Shown here one piece after another: positions 1-10,341 of a DNA stretch of 64,000 nt (positions are counted from its first letter, which is position 1; every line of letters begins with the position of its first letter). A program made the position numbers and the translations under genes. The stretch is from Diplolepis rosae (lineage: Eukaryota; Arthropoda; Insecta; Hymenoptera; Diplolepididae). Location: NCBI GenBank assembly GCA_030998225.1, contig JAPYXD010000174.1:1031377-1095376 (forward strand), read 5' to 3'. The notes beneath the pieces are model-generated. The model was not told where the DNA came from and made no database searches. It saw only the letters and a program-made list of their open reading frames with translations.

Positions 1-143
1 TTCAAACTTTATGTTCTAGGTGGACTCTATGATCTTTGGGCTCTTCAAATATGTCCATATCGATTTTTGTGCTTCTACCCTTAACACCGAAATGCACCCC
101 TACAAGACCATGGAGAGACGACTTTCACTAAAATTGATCGTTT
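1..143 (+). repeat. Class A monomer (143 bp), reference copy
   Basis: This copy represents class A. Its head is TTCAAACTTTATGTTCTAGG followed by TGGACTC, its middle reads ATGATCTTTGGGCTC, and its second half has TTTTTGTGCTTCTACCC. The palindrome zone is broken: it reads CTACAAGACCATGGAG. The tail is ACTTTCACTAAAATTGATCG. Class A copies recur throughout, for example at 41080, 41366, 41652, 44389, 44675, 44961, 49893, 50180 and 50466. Some later class A copies carry the intact palindrome instead, so head and tail segments are exchangeable between classes. Confidence 0.9.
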
Positions 144-286
144 TTCAAACTTTATGTTCTACGTAGACTCTATGATCTTTGGGCTCTTCAAATATGGCCA
201 TATCGATTTTTGGGCTCCAACCCTTAACACCGAAATGCACCCCTACATGGCCATGTAGAGACGACTTTCACTATAATTGATCTTTT
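144..286 (+). repeat. Class B monomer (143 bp), reference copy with intact palindrome
   Basis: Class B differs from A by GTAGACTC in the head (here with CTACG in place of CTAGG), ATGGCCATATCG in the middle and GGGCTCCAACCC in the second half. It carries the perfect 16 bp dyad at 243-258 and the tail CTATAATTGATCTTT. It is almost always followed by a class C monomer starting TGCAAAC. The internal 12 bp direct repeat GATTTTTGGGCT is complete only at the second site, because the first site reads GATCTTTGGGCT. Confidence 0.9.
243..258. repeat. Perfect 16 bp palindrome within the monomer
   Basis: CTACATGGCCATGTAG equals its own reverse complement. It occupies about monomer positions 100-115 and recurs in most B, many C and many short D monomers. 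Other monomers hold near-versions: CTACATGACCATGTAG (centre altered), CTACATGGCAATGTAG (one arm altered) or CTACAAGACCATGGAG (several changes). A dyad of this size could extrude a small hairpin or bind a dimeric protein; that is inference. It is not a transcription terminator, because there is no GC-rich stem with a T run. Confidence 0.9.
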
Positions 287-429
287 TGCAAACTTTATGG
301 TCTAGAAAGGCTCTATGATTTTTGGGCTCTTCAAATATGTCCATATCGATTTTTAGGCTTCTACCCTTAACACCGAAATGCACCCCTACATGGCCATGTA
401 GAGACGACTTTCACTATAATTGATCTTTT
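287..429 (+). repeat. Class C monomer (143 bp), reference copy
   Basis: Class C starts TGCAAACTTTATGG and contains TCTAGAAAGGCTC, then ATGATTTTTGGGCTC and CGATTTTTAGGCTTC. In this copy the tail is CTATAATTGATCTTT with the intact palindrome, and the next monomer (430-572) is again class C. The two internal sites related to GATTTTTGGGCT lie at monomer positions 31-42 and 62-73. In C the second is usually changed to GATTTTTAGGCT. Variants with CGATTTTGGGG or CGATTTATAGG at this site mark sub-lineages. Confidence 0.9.
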
Positions 430-572
430 TGCAAACTTTATGGTCTAGAAAGGCTCTATGATTTTTGGGCTCTTCAAATATGTCCATATCGATTTTTAGG
501 CTTCTACCCTTAACACCTAAATGCACCCCTACATGACCATGTAGAGACGACTTCCACTAAAATTGATCGGTT
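430..572 (+). repeat. Class C monomer with the D-preceding tail
   Basis: This copy has a class C head but ends with CACCTAAATGCACCCC, CTACATGACCATGTAG and the tail CTTCCACTAAAATTGATCGGT. That tail nearly always precedes a class D monomer (AGGAAGACCC), as it does here at 573. The C-to-T and A changes (CACCTAAATG instead of CACCGAAATG) travel together with this tail throughout the window, so this is a fixed variant and not scatter. Confidence 0.88.
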
Positions 573-858
573 TTCAAACTTTATGTTCTAGGAAGACCCT
601 ATGATTTTTGGGCTCTTCAAATATGTCCATATCGATTTTTGGGCTTCTACCCTTAGCTCCGAAATGCACCCCTACATGACCATGTAGAGACGACTTTCAC
701 TAAAATTCATCTTTTATAAAAGTTTATGGTCTGGGAAGACTCTATGATTTTTGGGCTCTTCAAAAATACCCCTATCGATTTTTGGGCATCTACCCTTAAC
801 ACCGAAATGCACCCCTACATGACCATGTAGAGACGACTTCCACTAAAATTGATCGGTT
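573..858 (+). repeat. Two divergent full-length monomers (full-length D and a diverged copy)
   Basis: 573-715 has a class D head (AGGAAGACCC) but keeps the full 143 bp and carries CCCTTAGCTCCG in place of CCCTTAACACCG. 716-858 starts ATAAAAGTTTATGG, has TCTGGGAAGACTC, CTTCAAAAATACCCC and GGGCATCTACCC, and is the most diverged clean monomer I found. The same pair recurs 4900 bp downstream at 5473-5758 and nowhere else that I saw, so it is a landmark for the 4.9 kb unit. The full-length D may resemble the ancestor of the short D monomers. Confidence 0.85.
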
Positions 859-970
859 TTCAAACTTTATGTTCTAGGAAGACCCTATGATTTTTGGGCT
901 TATACCCTTAACACCGAAATGTACCCCTACATGGCCATGTAGAGACGACTTTCACTAAAATTGATCTTTT
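859..970 (+). repeat. Short class D monomer (112 bp), reference copy
   Basis: The head matches class D (TTCTAGGAAGACCC), but after ATGATTTTTGGGCT the sequence jumps straight to TATACCCTTAACACC. The 31 bases between the two GATTTTTGGGCT direct repeats of a full monomer are missing, together with one repeat copy. The copy carries AAATGTACCCC and the intact palindrome. Its ATCGAT site is lost with the deletion. It is followed by a class C monomer at 971. Confidence 0.95.
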
Positions 971-2767
971 TGCAAACTTTATGGTCTAGAAAGGCTCTAT
1001 GATTTTTGGGCTCTTCAAATATGTCCATATCGATTTTGGGGCTTCTACCCTTAACACCTAAATGCACCCCTACAAGACCATGGAGAGACGACTTTCACTA
1101 AAATTGATCGTTTTTCAAACTTTATGTTCTAGGTGGACTCTATGATCTTTGGGCTCTTCAAATATGTCCATATCGATTTTTAGGCTTCTACCCTTAACAC
1201 CTAAATGCACCCCTACATGACCATGTAGAGACGACTTCCACTAAAATTGATCGGTTTTCAAACTTTATGTTCTAGGAAGACCCTATGATTTTTGGGCTTA
1301 TACCCTTAACACCGAAATGTACCCCTACATGGCCATGTAGAGACGACTTTCACTAAAATTGATCTTTTTGCAAACTTTATGGTCTAGAAAGGCTCTATGA
1401 TTTTTGGGCTCTTCAAATATGTCCATATCGATTTTTAGGCTTCTACCCTTAACACCTAAATGCACCCCTACATGACCATGTAGAGACGACTTTCACTAAA
1501 ATTGATCGTTTTTCAAACTTTATGTTCTAGGTGGACTCTATGATCTTTGGGCTCTTCAAATATGTCCATATCGATTTTTGTGCTTCTACCCTTAACACCG
1601 AAATGCACCCCTACAAGACCATGGAGAGACGACTTTCACTAAAATTGATCGTTTTTCAAACTTTATGTTCTACGTAGACTCTATGATCTTTGGGCTCTTC
1701 AAATATGGCCATATCGATTTTTGGGCTCCAACCCTTAACACCGAAATGCACCCCTACATGGCCATGTAGAGACGACTTTCACTATAATTGATCTTTTTGC
1801 AAACTTTATGGTCTAGAAAGGCTCTATGATTTTTGGGCTCTTCAAATATGTCCATATCGATTTTTAGGCTTCTACCCTTAACACCGAAATGCACCCCTAC
1901 ATGGCCATGTAGAGACGACTTTCACTATAATTGATCTTTTTGCAAACTTTATGGTCTAGAAAGGCTCTATGATTTTTGGGCTCTTCAAATATGTCCATAT
2001 CGATTTTTAGGCTTCTACCCTTAACACCTAAATGCACCCCTACATGACCATGTAGAGACGACTTCCACTAAAATTGATCGGTTTTCAAACTTTATGTTCT
2101 AGGAAGACCCTATGATTTTTGGGCTTATACCCTTAACACCGAAATGTACCCCTACATGGCCATGTAGAGACGACTTTCACTAAAATTGATCTTTTTGCAA
2201 ACTTTATGGTCTAGAAAGGCTCTATGATTTTTGGGCTCTTCAAATATGTCCATATCGATTTTTAGGCTTCTACCCTTAACACCTAAATGCACCCCTACAA
2301 GACCATGGAGAGACGACTTTCACTAAAATTGATCGTTTTTCAAACTTTATGTTCTAGGTGGACTCTATGATCTTTGGGCTCTTCAAATATGTCCATATCG
2401 ATTTTTGTGCTTCTACCCTTAACACCGAAATGCACCCCTACAAGACCATGGAGAGACGACTTTCACTAAAATTGATCGTTTTTCAAACTTTATGTTCTAG
2501 GTAGACTCTATGATCTTTGGGCTCTTCAAATATGTCCATATCGATTTTTGTGCTTCTACCCTTAACACCGAAATGCACCCCTACAAGACCATGGAGAGAC
2601 GACTTTCACTAAAATTGATCGTTTTTCAAACTTTATGTTCTAGGTAGACTCTATGATCTTTGGGCTCTTCAAATATGGCCATATCGATTTTTAGGCTTCT
2701 ACCCTTAACACCTAAATGCACCCCTACATGACCATGTAGAGACGACTTCCACTAAAATTGATCGGTT

Positions 2768-3563
2768 TTCAAACTTTATGTTCTAGGAAGACCCTATGAT
2801 TTTTGGGCTTATACCCTTAACACCGAAATGTACCCCTACATGGCCATGTAGAGACGACTTTCACTAAAATTGATCTTTTTGCAAACTTTATGGTCTAGAA
2901 AGGCTCTATGATTTTTGGGCTCTTCAAATATGTCCATATCGATTTATAGGCTTCTACCCTTAACACCGAAATGCACCCCTACAAGACCATGGAGAGACGA
3001 CTTTCACTAAAATTGATCGTTTTTCAAACTTTATGTTCTAGGTGGACTCTATGATCTTTGGGCTCTTCAAATATGTCCATATCGATTTTTAGGCTTCTAC
3101 CCTTAACACCTAAATGCACCCCTACATGACCATGTAGAGACGACTTCCACTAAAATTGATCGGTTTTCAAACTTTATGTTCTAGGAAGACCCTATGATTT
3201 TTGGGCTTATACCCTTAACACCGAAATGTACCCCTACATGGCCATGTAGAGACGACTTTCACTAAAATTGATCTTTTTGCAAACTTTATGGTCTAGAAAG
3301 GCTCTATGATTTTTGGGCTCTTCAAATATGTATATATCGATTTATAGGCTTCTACCCTTAACACCTAAATGCACCCCTACAAGACCATGGAGAGACGACT
3401 TTCACTAAAATTGATCTTTTTTCAAACTTTATGGTCTAGAAAGGCTCTATGATCTTTGGGCTCTTCAAATATGTCCATATCGATTTTTAGGCTTCTACCC
3501 TTAACACCTAAATGCACCCCTACATGACCATGTAGAGACGACTTCCACTAAAATTGATCGGTT
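2768..3563. repeat. Two tandem 398 bp trimers (D-C-A) inside the 4.9 kb unit
   Basis: The block short D, C, A/C-like (112 + 143 + 143 = 398 bp) occurs at 2768-3165 and again at 3166-3563. In both, the C monomer carries the rare GATTTATAGG variant, and in both the third monomer ends with the CTTCCAC...CGGT tail that leads into the next D. The second C copy has TATATATCG, which recurs at about 8232 in the second 4.9 kb copy. These trimers look like recent local duplications. Confidence 0.8.
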
Positions 3564-4900
3564 TTCAAACTTTATGTTCTAGGAAGACCCTATGATTTTT
3601 GGGCTTATACCCTTAACACCGAAATGTACCCCTACATGGCCATGTAGAGACGACTTTCACTAAAATTGATCTTTTTGCAAACTTTATGGTCTAGAAAGGC
3701 TCTATGATTTTTGGGCTCTTCAAATATGTCCATATCGATTTATAGGCTTCTACCCTTAACACCTAAATGCACCCCTACAAGACCATGGAGAGACGACTTT
3801 CACTAAAATTGATCGTTTTTCAAACTTTATGTTCTAGGTGGACTCTATGATCTTTGGGCTCTTCAAATATGTCCATATCGATTTTTGTGCTTCTACCCTT
3901 AACACCGAAATGCACCCCTACAAGACCATGGAGAGACGACTTTCACTAAAATTGATCGTTTTTCAAACTTTATGTTCTAGGTAGACTCTATGATCTTTGG
4001 GCTCTTCAAATATGGCCATATCGATTTTTGGGCTCCAACCCTTAACACCGAAATGCACCCCTACATGGCCATGTAGAGACGACTTTCACTATAATTGATC
4101 TTTTTGCAAACTTTATGGTCTAGAAAGGCTCTATGATTTTTGGGCTCTTCAAATATGTCCATATCGATTTTTAGGCTTCTACCCTTAACACCTAAATGCA
4201 CCCCTACATGACCATGTAGGGACGACTTCCACTAAAATTGATCGGTTTTCAAACTTTATGTTCTAGGAAGACCCTATGATTTTTGGGCTTATACCCTTAA
4301 CACCGAAATGTACCCCTACATGGCCATGTAGAGACGACTTTCACTAAAATTGATCTTTTTGCAAACTTTATGGTCTAGAAAGGCTCTATGATTTTTGGGC
4401 TCTTCAAATATGTCCATATCGATTTTGGGGCTTCTACCCTTAACACCTAAATGCACCCCTACAAGACCATGGAGAGACGACTTTCACTAAAATTGATCGT
4501 TTTTCAAACTTTATGTTCTAGGTGGACTCTATGATCTTTGGGCTCTTCAAATATGTCCATATCGATTTTTAGGCTTCTACCCTTAACACCTAAATGCACC
4601 CCTACATGACCATGTAGAGACGACTTCCACTAAAATTGATCGGTTTTCAAACTTTATGTTCTAGGAAGACCCTATGATTTTTGGGCTTATACCCTTAACA
4701 CCGAAATGTACCCCTACATGGCCATGTAGAGACGACTTTCACTAAAATTGATCTTTTTGCAAACTTTATGGTCTAGAAAGGCTCTATGATTTTTGGGCTC
4801 TTCAAATATGTCCATATCGATTTTTAGGCTTCTACCCTTAACACCTAAATGCACCCCTACATGACCATGTAGAGACGACTTTCACTAAAATTGATCGTTT

Positions 4901-7900
4901 TTCAAACTTTATGTTCTAGGTGGACTCTATGATCTTTGGGCTCTTCAAATATGTCCATATCGATTTTTGTGCTTCTACCCTTAACACCGAAATGCACCCC
5001 TACAAGACCATGGAGAGACGACTTTCACTAAAATTGATCGTTTTTCAAACTTTATGTTCTACGTAGACTCTATGATCTTTGGGCTCTTCAAATATGGCCA
5101 TATCGATTTTTGGGCTCCAACCCTTAACACCGAAATGCACCCCTACATGGCCATGTAGAGACGACTTTCACTATAATTGATCTTTTTGCAAACTTTATGG
5201 TCTAGAAAGGCTCTATGATTTTTGGGCTCTTCAAATATGTCCATATCGATTTTTAGGCTTCTACCCTTAACACCGAAATGCACCCCTACATGGCCATGTA
5301 GAGACGACTTTCACTATAATTGATCTTTTTGCAAACTTTATGGTCTAGAAAGGCTCTATGATTTTTGGGCTCTTCAAATATGTCCATATCGATTTTTAGG
5401 CTTCTACCCTTAACACCTAAATGCACCCCTACATGACCATGTAGAGACGACTTCCACTAAAATTGATCGGTTTTCAAACTTTATGTTCTAGGAAGACCCT
5501 ATGATTTTTGGGCTCTTCAAAAATGTCCATATCGATTTTTGGGCTTCTACCCTTAGCTCCGAAATGCACCCCTACATGACCATGTAGAGACGACTTTCAC
5601 TAAAATTCATCTTTTATAAAAGTTTATGGTCTGGGAAGACTCTATGATTTTTGGGCTCTTCAAAAATACCCCTATCGATTTTTGGGCATCTACCCTTAAC
5701 ACCGAAATGCACCCCTACATGACCATGTAGAGACGACTTCCACTAAAATTGATCGGTTTTCAAACTTTATGTTCTAGGAAGACCCTATGATTTTTGGGCT
5801 TATACCCTTAACACCGAAATGTACCCCTACATGGCCATGTAGAGACGACTTTCACTAAAATTGATCTTTTTGCAAACTTTATGGTCTAGAAAGGCTCTAT
5901 GATTTTTGGGCTCTTCAAATATGTCCATATCGATTTTGGGGCTTCTACCCTTAACACCTAAATGCACCCCTACAAGACCATGGAGAGACGACTTTCACTA
6001 AAATTGATCTTTTATCAAACTTTTATGTTCTAGGTGGACTCTATGATCTTTGGGCTCTTCAAATATGTCCATATCGATTTTTAGGCTTCTACCCTTAACA
6101 CCTAAATGCACCCCTACATGACCATGTAGAGACGACTTCCACTAAAATTGATCGGTTTTCAAACTTTATGTTCTAGGAAGACCCTATGATTTTTGGGCTT
6201 ATACCCTTAACACCGAAATGTACCCCTACATGGCCATGTAGAGACGACTTTCACTAAAATTGATCTTTTTGCAAACTTTATGGTCTAGAAAGGCTCTATG
6301 ATTTTTGGGCTCTTCAAATATGTCCATATCGATTTATATTCTTCTACCCTTAACACCTAAATGCACCCCTACATGACCATGTAGAGACGACTTTCACTAA
6401 AATTGATCGTTTTTCAAACTTTATGTTCTAGGTGGACTCTATGATCTTTGGGCTCTTCAAATATGTCCATATCGATTTTTGTGCTTCTACCCTTAACACC
6501 GAAATGCACCCCTACAAGACCATGGAGAGACGACTTTCACTAAAATTGATCGTTTTTCAAACTTTATGTTCTACGTAGACTCTATGATCTTTGGGCTCTT
6601 CAAATATGGCCATATCGATTTTTGGGCTCCAACCCTTAACACCGAAATGCACCCCTACATGGCCATGTAGAGACGACTTTCACTATAATTGATCTTTTTG
6701 CAAACTTTATGGTCTAGAAAGGCTCTATGATTTTTGGGCTCTTCAAATATGTCCATATCGATTTTTAGGCTTCTACCCTTAACACCGAAATGCACCCCTA
6801 CATGGCCATGTAGAGACGACTTTCACTATAATTGATCTTTTTGCAAACTTTATGGTCTAGAAAGGCTCTATGATTTTTGGGCTCTTCAAATATGTCCATA
6901 TCGATTTTTAGGCTTCTACCCTTAACACCTAAATGCACCCCTACATGACCATGTAGAGACGACTTCCACTAAAATTGATCGGTTTTCAAACTTTATGTTC
7001 TAGGAAGACCCTATGATTTTTGGGCTTATACCCTTAACACCGAAATGTACCCCTACATGGCCATGTAGAGACGACTTTCACTAAAATTGATCTTTTTGCA
7101 AACTTTATGGTCTAGAAAGGCTCTATGATTTTTGGGCTCTTCAAATATGTCCATATCGATTTTTAGGCTTCTACCCTTAACACCTAAATGCACCCCTACA
7201 AGACCATGGAGAGACGACTTTCACTAAAATTGATCGTTTTTCAAACTTTATGTTCTAGGTGGACTCTATGATCTTTGGGCTCTTCAAATATGTCCATATC
7301 GATTTTTGTGCTTCTACCCTTAACACCGAAATGCACCCCTACAAGACCATGGAGAGACGACTTTCACTAAAATTGATCGTTTTTCAAACTTTATGTTCTA
7401 GGTAGACTCTATGATCTTTGGGCTCTTCAAATATGTCCATATCGATTTTTGTGCTTCTACCCTTAACACCGAAATGCACCCCTACAAGACCATGGAGAGA
7501 CGACTTTCACTAAAATTGATCGTTTTTCAAACTTTATATTCTAGGTAGACTCTATGATCTTTGGGCTCTTCAAATATGGCCATATCGATTTTTAGGCTTC
7601 TACCCTTAACACCTAAATGCACCCCTACATGACCATGTAGAGACGACTTCCACTAAAATTGATCGGTTTTCAAACTTTATGTTCTAGGAAGACCCTATGA
7701 TTTTTGGGCTTATACCCTTAACACCGAAATGTACCCCTACATGGCCATGTAGAGACGACTTTCACTAAAATTGATCTTTTTGCAAACTTTATGGTCTAGA
7801 AAGGCTCTATGATTTTTGGGCTCAACAAATATGTCCATAACGATTTATAGGCTTCTACCCTTGACACCTAAATGCACCCCTACAAGACCATGGAGAGACG

Positions 7901-8575
7901 ACTTTCACTAAAATTGATCGTTTTTCAAACTTTATGTTCTAGGTGGACTCTATGATCTTTGGGCTCTTCAAATATGTCCATATCGATTTTTAGGCTTCTA
8001 CCCTTAACACCTAAATGCACCCCTACATGACCATGTAGAGACGACTTCCACTAAAATTGATCGGTTTTCAAACTTTATGTTCTAGGAAGACCCTATGATT
8101 TTTGGGCTTATACCCTTAACACCGAAATGTACCCCTACATGGCCATGTAGAGACGACTTTCACTAAAATTGATCTTTTTGCAAACTTTATGGTCTAGAAA
8201 GGCTCTATGATTTTTGGGCTCTTCAAATATGTATATATCGATTTATAGGCTTCTACCCTTGACACCTAAATGCACCCCTACATGACCATGGAGAGACGAC
8301 TTTCACTAAAATTGTTCATTTTGCAAACTTTATGGTCTAGAAAGGCTCTATGATTTTTGGGCTCTTCAAATATGTCCATATCGATTTTTAGGCTTCTACC
8401 CTTAACACCTAAAAGCACCCCTACATGACCATATAGAGACGACTTCCACTAAAATTGATCGTTTTTCAAACTTTATGTTCAAGAAGACCCTATTATTTTT
8501 GGGCTTATACCTTTAACACCGAAATGTACCCCTACATGGCCATGTAGAGACGACTTTCACTAAAATTGATCTTTT
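4901..8575. repeat. Higher-order repeat unit, copy 2 (partial, about 3.7 kb matched)
   Basis: This segment follows copy 1 monomer by monomer at an offset of 4900, then 4901 after a one-base insertion near 6010. Short monomers at 5759, 6158, 6985, 7669, 8067 and 8465 match 859, 1257, 2084, 2768, 3166 and 3564. Visible differences are few: AAATGTCC near 5520, TTTATCAAACTTTTATG near 6011, GATTTATATTC near 6331 and CTCAACAAATATG near 7821. Differences increase from about 8260. After 8575 the spacing no longer matches copy 1 (397 bp here, 684 bp in copy 1), so the phase is lost. Confidence 0.82.
8465..8575 (+). repeat. Mutated short D monomer (111 bp) at the end of the second 4.9 kb copy
   Basis: This short monomer reads TTCAAGAAGACCC in place of TTCTAGGAAGACCC, so it is one base shorter. 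It also has CTATTATTTTTGGG and ACCTTTAACACC. Neighbouring monomers around 8260-8460 also carry private changes (TTGTTCATTTTGC, AAAAGCACCCC, CCATATAGAG). The cluster of private changes sits where the two 4.9 kb copies stop matching. Confidence 0.75.
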
Positions 8576-10341
8576 TGCAAACTTTATGGTCTAGAAAGGC
8601 TCTATGATTTTTGGGCTCTTCAAATATGTCCATATCGATTTTTGGGCTTCTACCCTTAACACCGAAATGCACCCCTACAAGACCATGGAGAGACGACTTT
8701 CACTAAAATTGATCGTTTTTCAAACTTTATGTTCTAGGTAGACTCTATGATCTTTGGGCTCTTCAAATATGTCCATATCGATTTTTAGGCTTCTACCCTT
8801 AACACCTAAATGCACCCCTACATGACCATGTAGAGACGACTTCCACTAAAATTGATCGGTTTTCAAACTTTATGTTCTAGGAAGACCCTATGATTTTTGG
8901 GCTTATACCCTTAACACCGAAATGTACCCCTACATGGCCATGTAGAGACGACTTTCACTAAAATTGATCTTTTTGCAAACTTTATGGTCTAGAAAGGCTC
9001 TATGATTTTTGGGCTCTTCAAATATGTCCATATCGATTTTTAGGCTTCTACCCTTAACACCTAAATGCACCCCTACAAGACCATGGAGAGACGACTTTCA
9101 CTAAAATTGATCGTTTTTCAAACTTTATGTTCTAGGTGGACTCTATGATCTTTGGGCTCTTCAAATATGTCCATATCGATTTTTGTGCTTCTACCCTTAA
9201 CACCGAAATGCACCCCTACAAGACCATGGAGAGACGACTTTCACTAAAATTGATCGTTTTTCAAACTTTATGTTCTAGGTGGACTCTATGATCTTTGGGC
9301 TCTTCAAATATGTCCATATCGATTTTTAGGCTTCTACCCTTAACACCTAAATGCACCCCTACATGACCATGTAGAGACGACTTTCACTAAAATTGATCGT
9401 TTTTCAAACTTTATGTTCTAGGTGGACTCTATGATCTTTGGGCTCTTCAAATATGTCCATATCGATTTTTGTGCTTCTACCCTTAACACCGAAATGCACC
9501 CCTACAAGACCATGGAGAGACGACTTCCACTAAAATTGATCGGTTTTCAAACTTTATGTTCTAGGAAGACCCTATGATTTTTGGGCTTATACCCTTAACA
9601 CCGAAATGTACCCCTACATGGCCATGTAGAGACGACTTTCACTAAAATTGATCTTTTTGCAAACTTTATGGTCTAGAAAGGCTCTATGATTTTCGGGCTC
9701 TTCAAATATGTCCATATCGATTTTTAGGCTTCTACCCTTAACACCTAAATGCACCCCTACATGACCATGTAGAGACGACTTTCACTAAAATTGATCGTTT
9801 TTCAAACTTTATGTTCTAGGTGGACTCTATGATCTTTGGGCTCTTCAAATATGTCCATATCGATTTTTGTGCTTCTACCCTTAACACCGAAATGCACCCC
9901 TACAAGACCATGGAGAGACGACTTTCACTAAAATTGATCGTTTTTCAAACTTTATGTTCTAGGTAGACTCTATGATCTTTGGGCTCTTCAAATATGGCCA
10001 TATCGATTTTTGGGCTCCAACCCTTAACACCGAAATGCACCCCTACATGGCCATGTAGAGACGACTTTCACTATAATTGATCTTTTTGCAAACTTTATGG
10101 TCTAGAAAGGCTCTATGATTTTTGGGCTCTTCAAATGTGTCCATATCGATTTTTAGGCTTCTACCCTTAACACCTAAATGCACCCCTACATGACCATGTA
10201 GAGACGACTTCCACTAAAATTGATCGGTTTTCAAACTTTATGTTCTAGGAAGACCCTATGATTTTTGGGCTTATACCCTTAACACCGAAATGTACCCCTA
10301 CATGGCCATGTAGAGACGACTTTCACGCGAATTGTTCTTAT
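8576..10341. repeat. Satellite, last part of the first domain
   Basis: Ordinary monomers of classes A, B, C and D with short D monomers at 8862, 9546 and 10230. It keeps the first-domain repertoire: no TTGTCTTT and no GGCAATG variants. It ends with a short monomer whose tail reads CACGCGAATTGTTCTTATTGC, unlike any neighbour. No gene is present. Confidence 0.8.

Larger units (their letters stand above)
1..4900. repeat. Higher-order repeat unit, copy 1 (36 monomers, 4900 bp)
   Basis: Position 1 and position 4901 begin the same sequence, and landmarks stay 4900 bp apart (CCCTTAGCTCCG at about 650 and 5550). The unit holds 8 short monomers (859, 1257, 2084, 2768, 3166, 3564, 4248, 4646) and therefore 28 full ones: 28 x 143 + 8 x 112 = 4900 exactly. 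It is itself made of smaller blocks, with short monomers 398, 827, 684, 398, 398, 684 and 398 bp apart. No gene lies here. Confidence 0.85.

Noticed and set aside
243..258. Palindrome as a transcription terminator or operator
   Set aside because: There is no loop, GC-rich stem or following T run, and it repeats hundreds of times in non-coding satellite. No transcription unit is visible.
10331..10341. Odd tail CACGCGAATTGTTCTT near 10,325-10,340 as an inserted element
   Set aside because: The length is unchanged and the bases align one-to-one with CACTAAAATTGATCTT, so these are substitutions and not an insertion.
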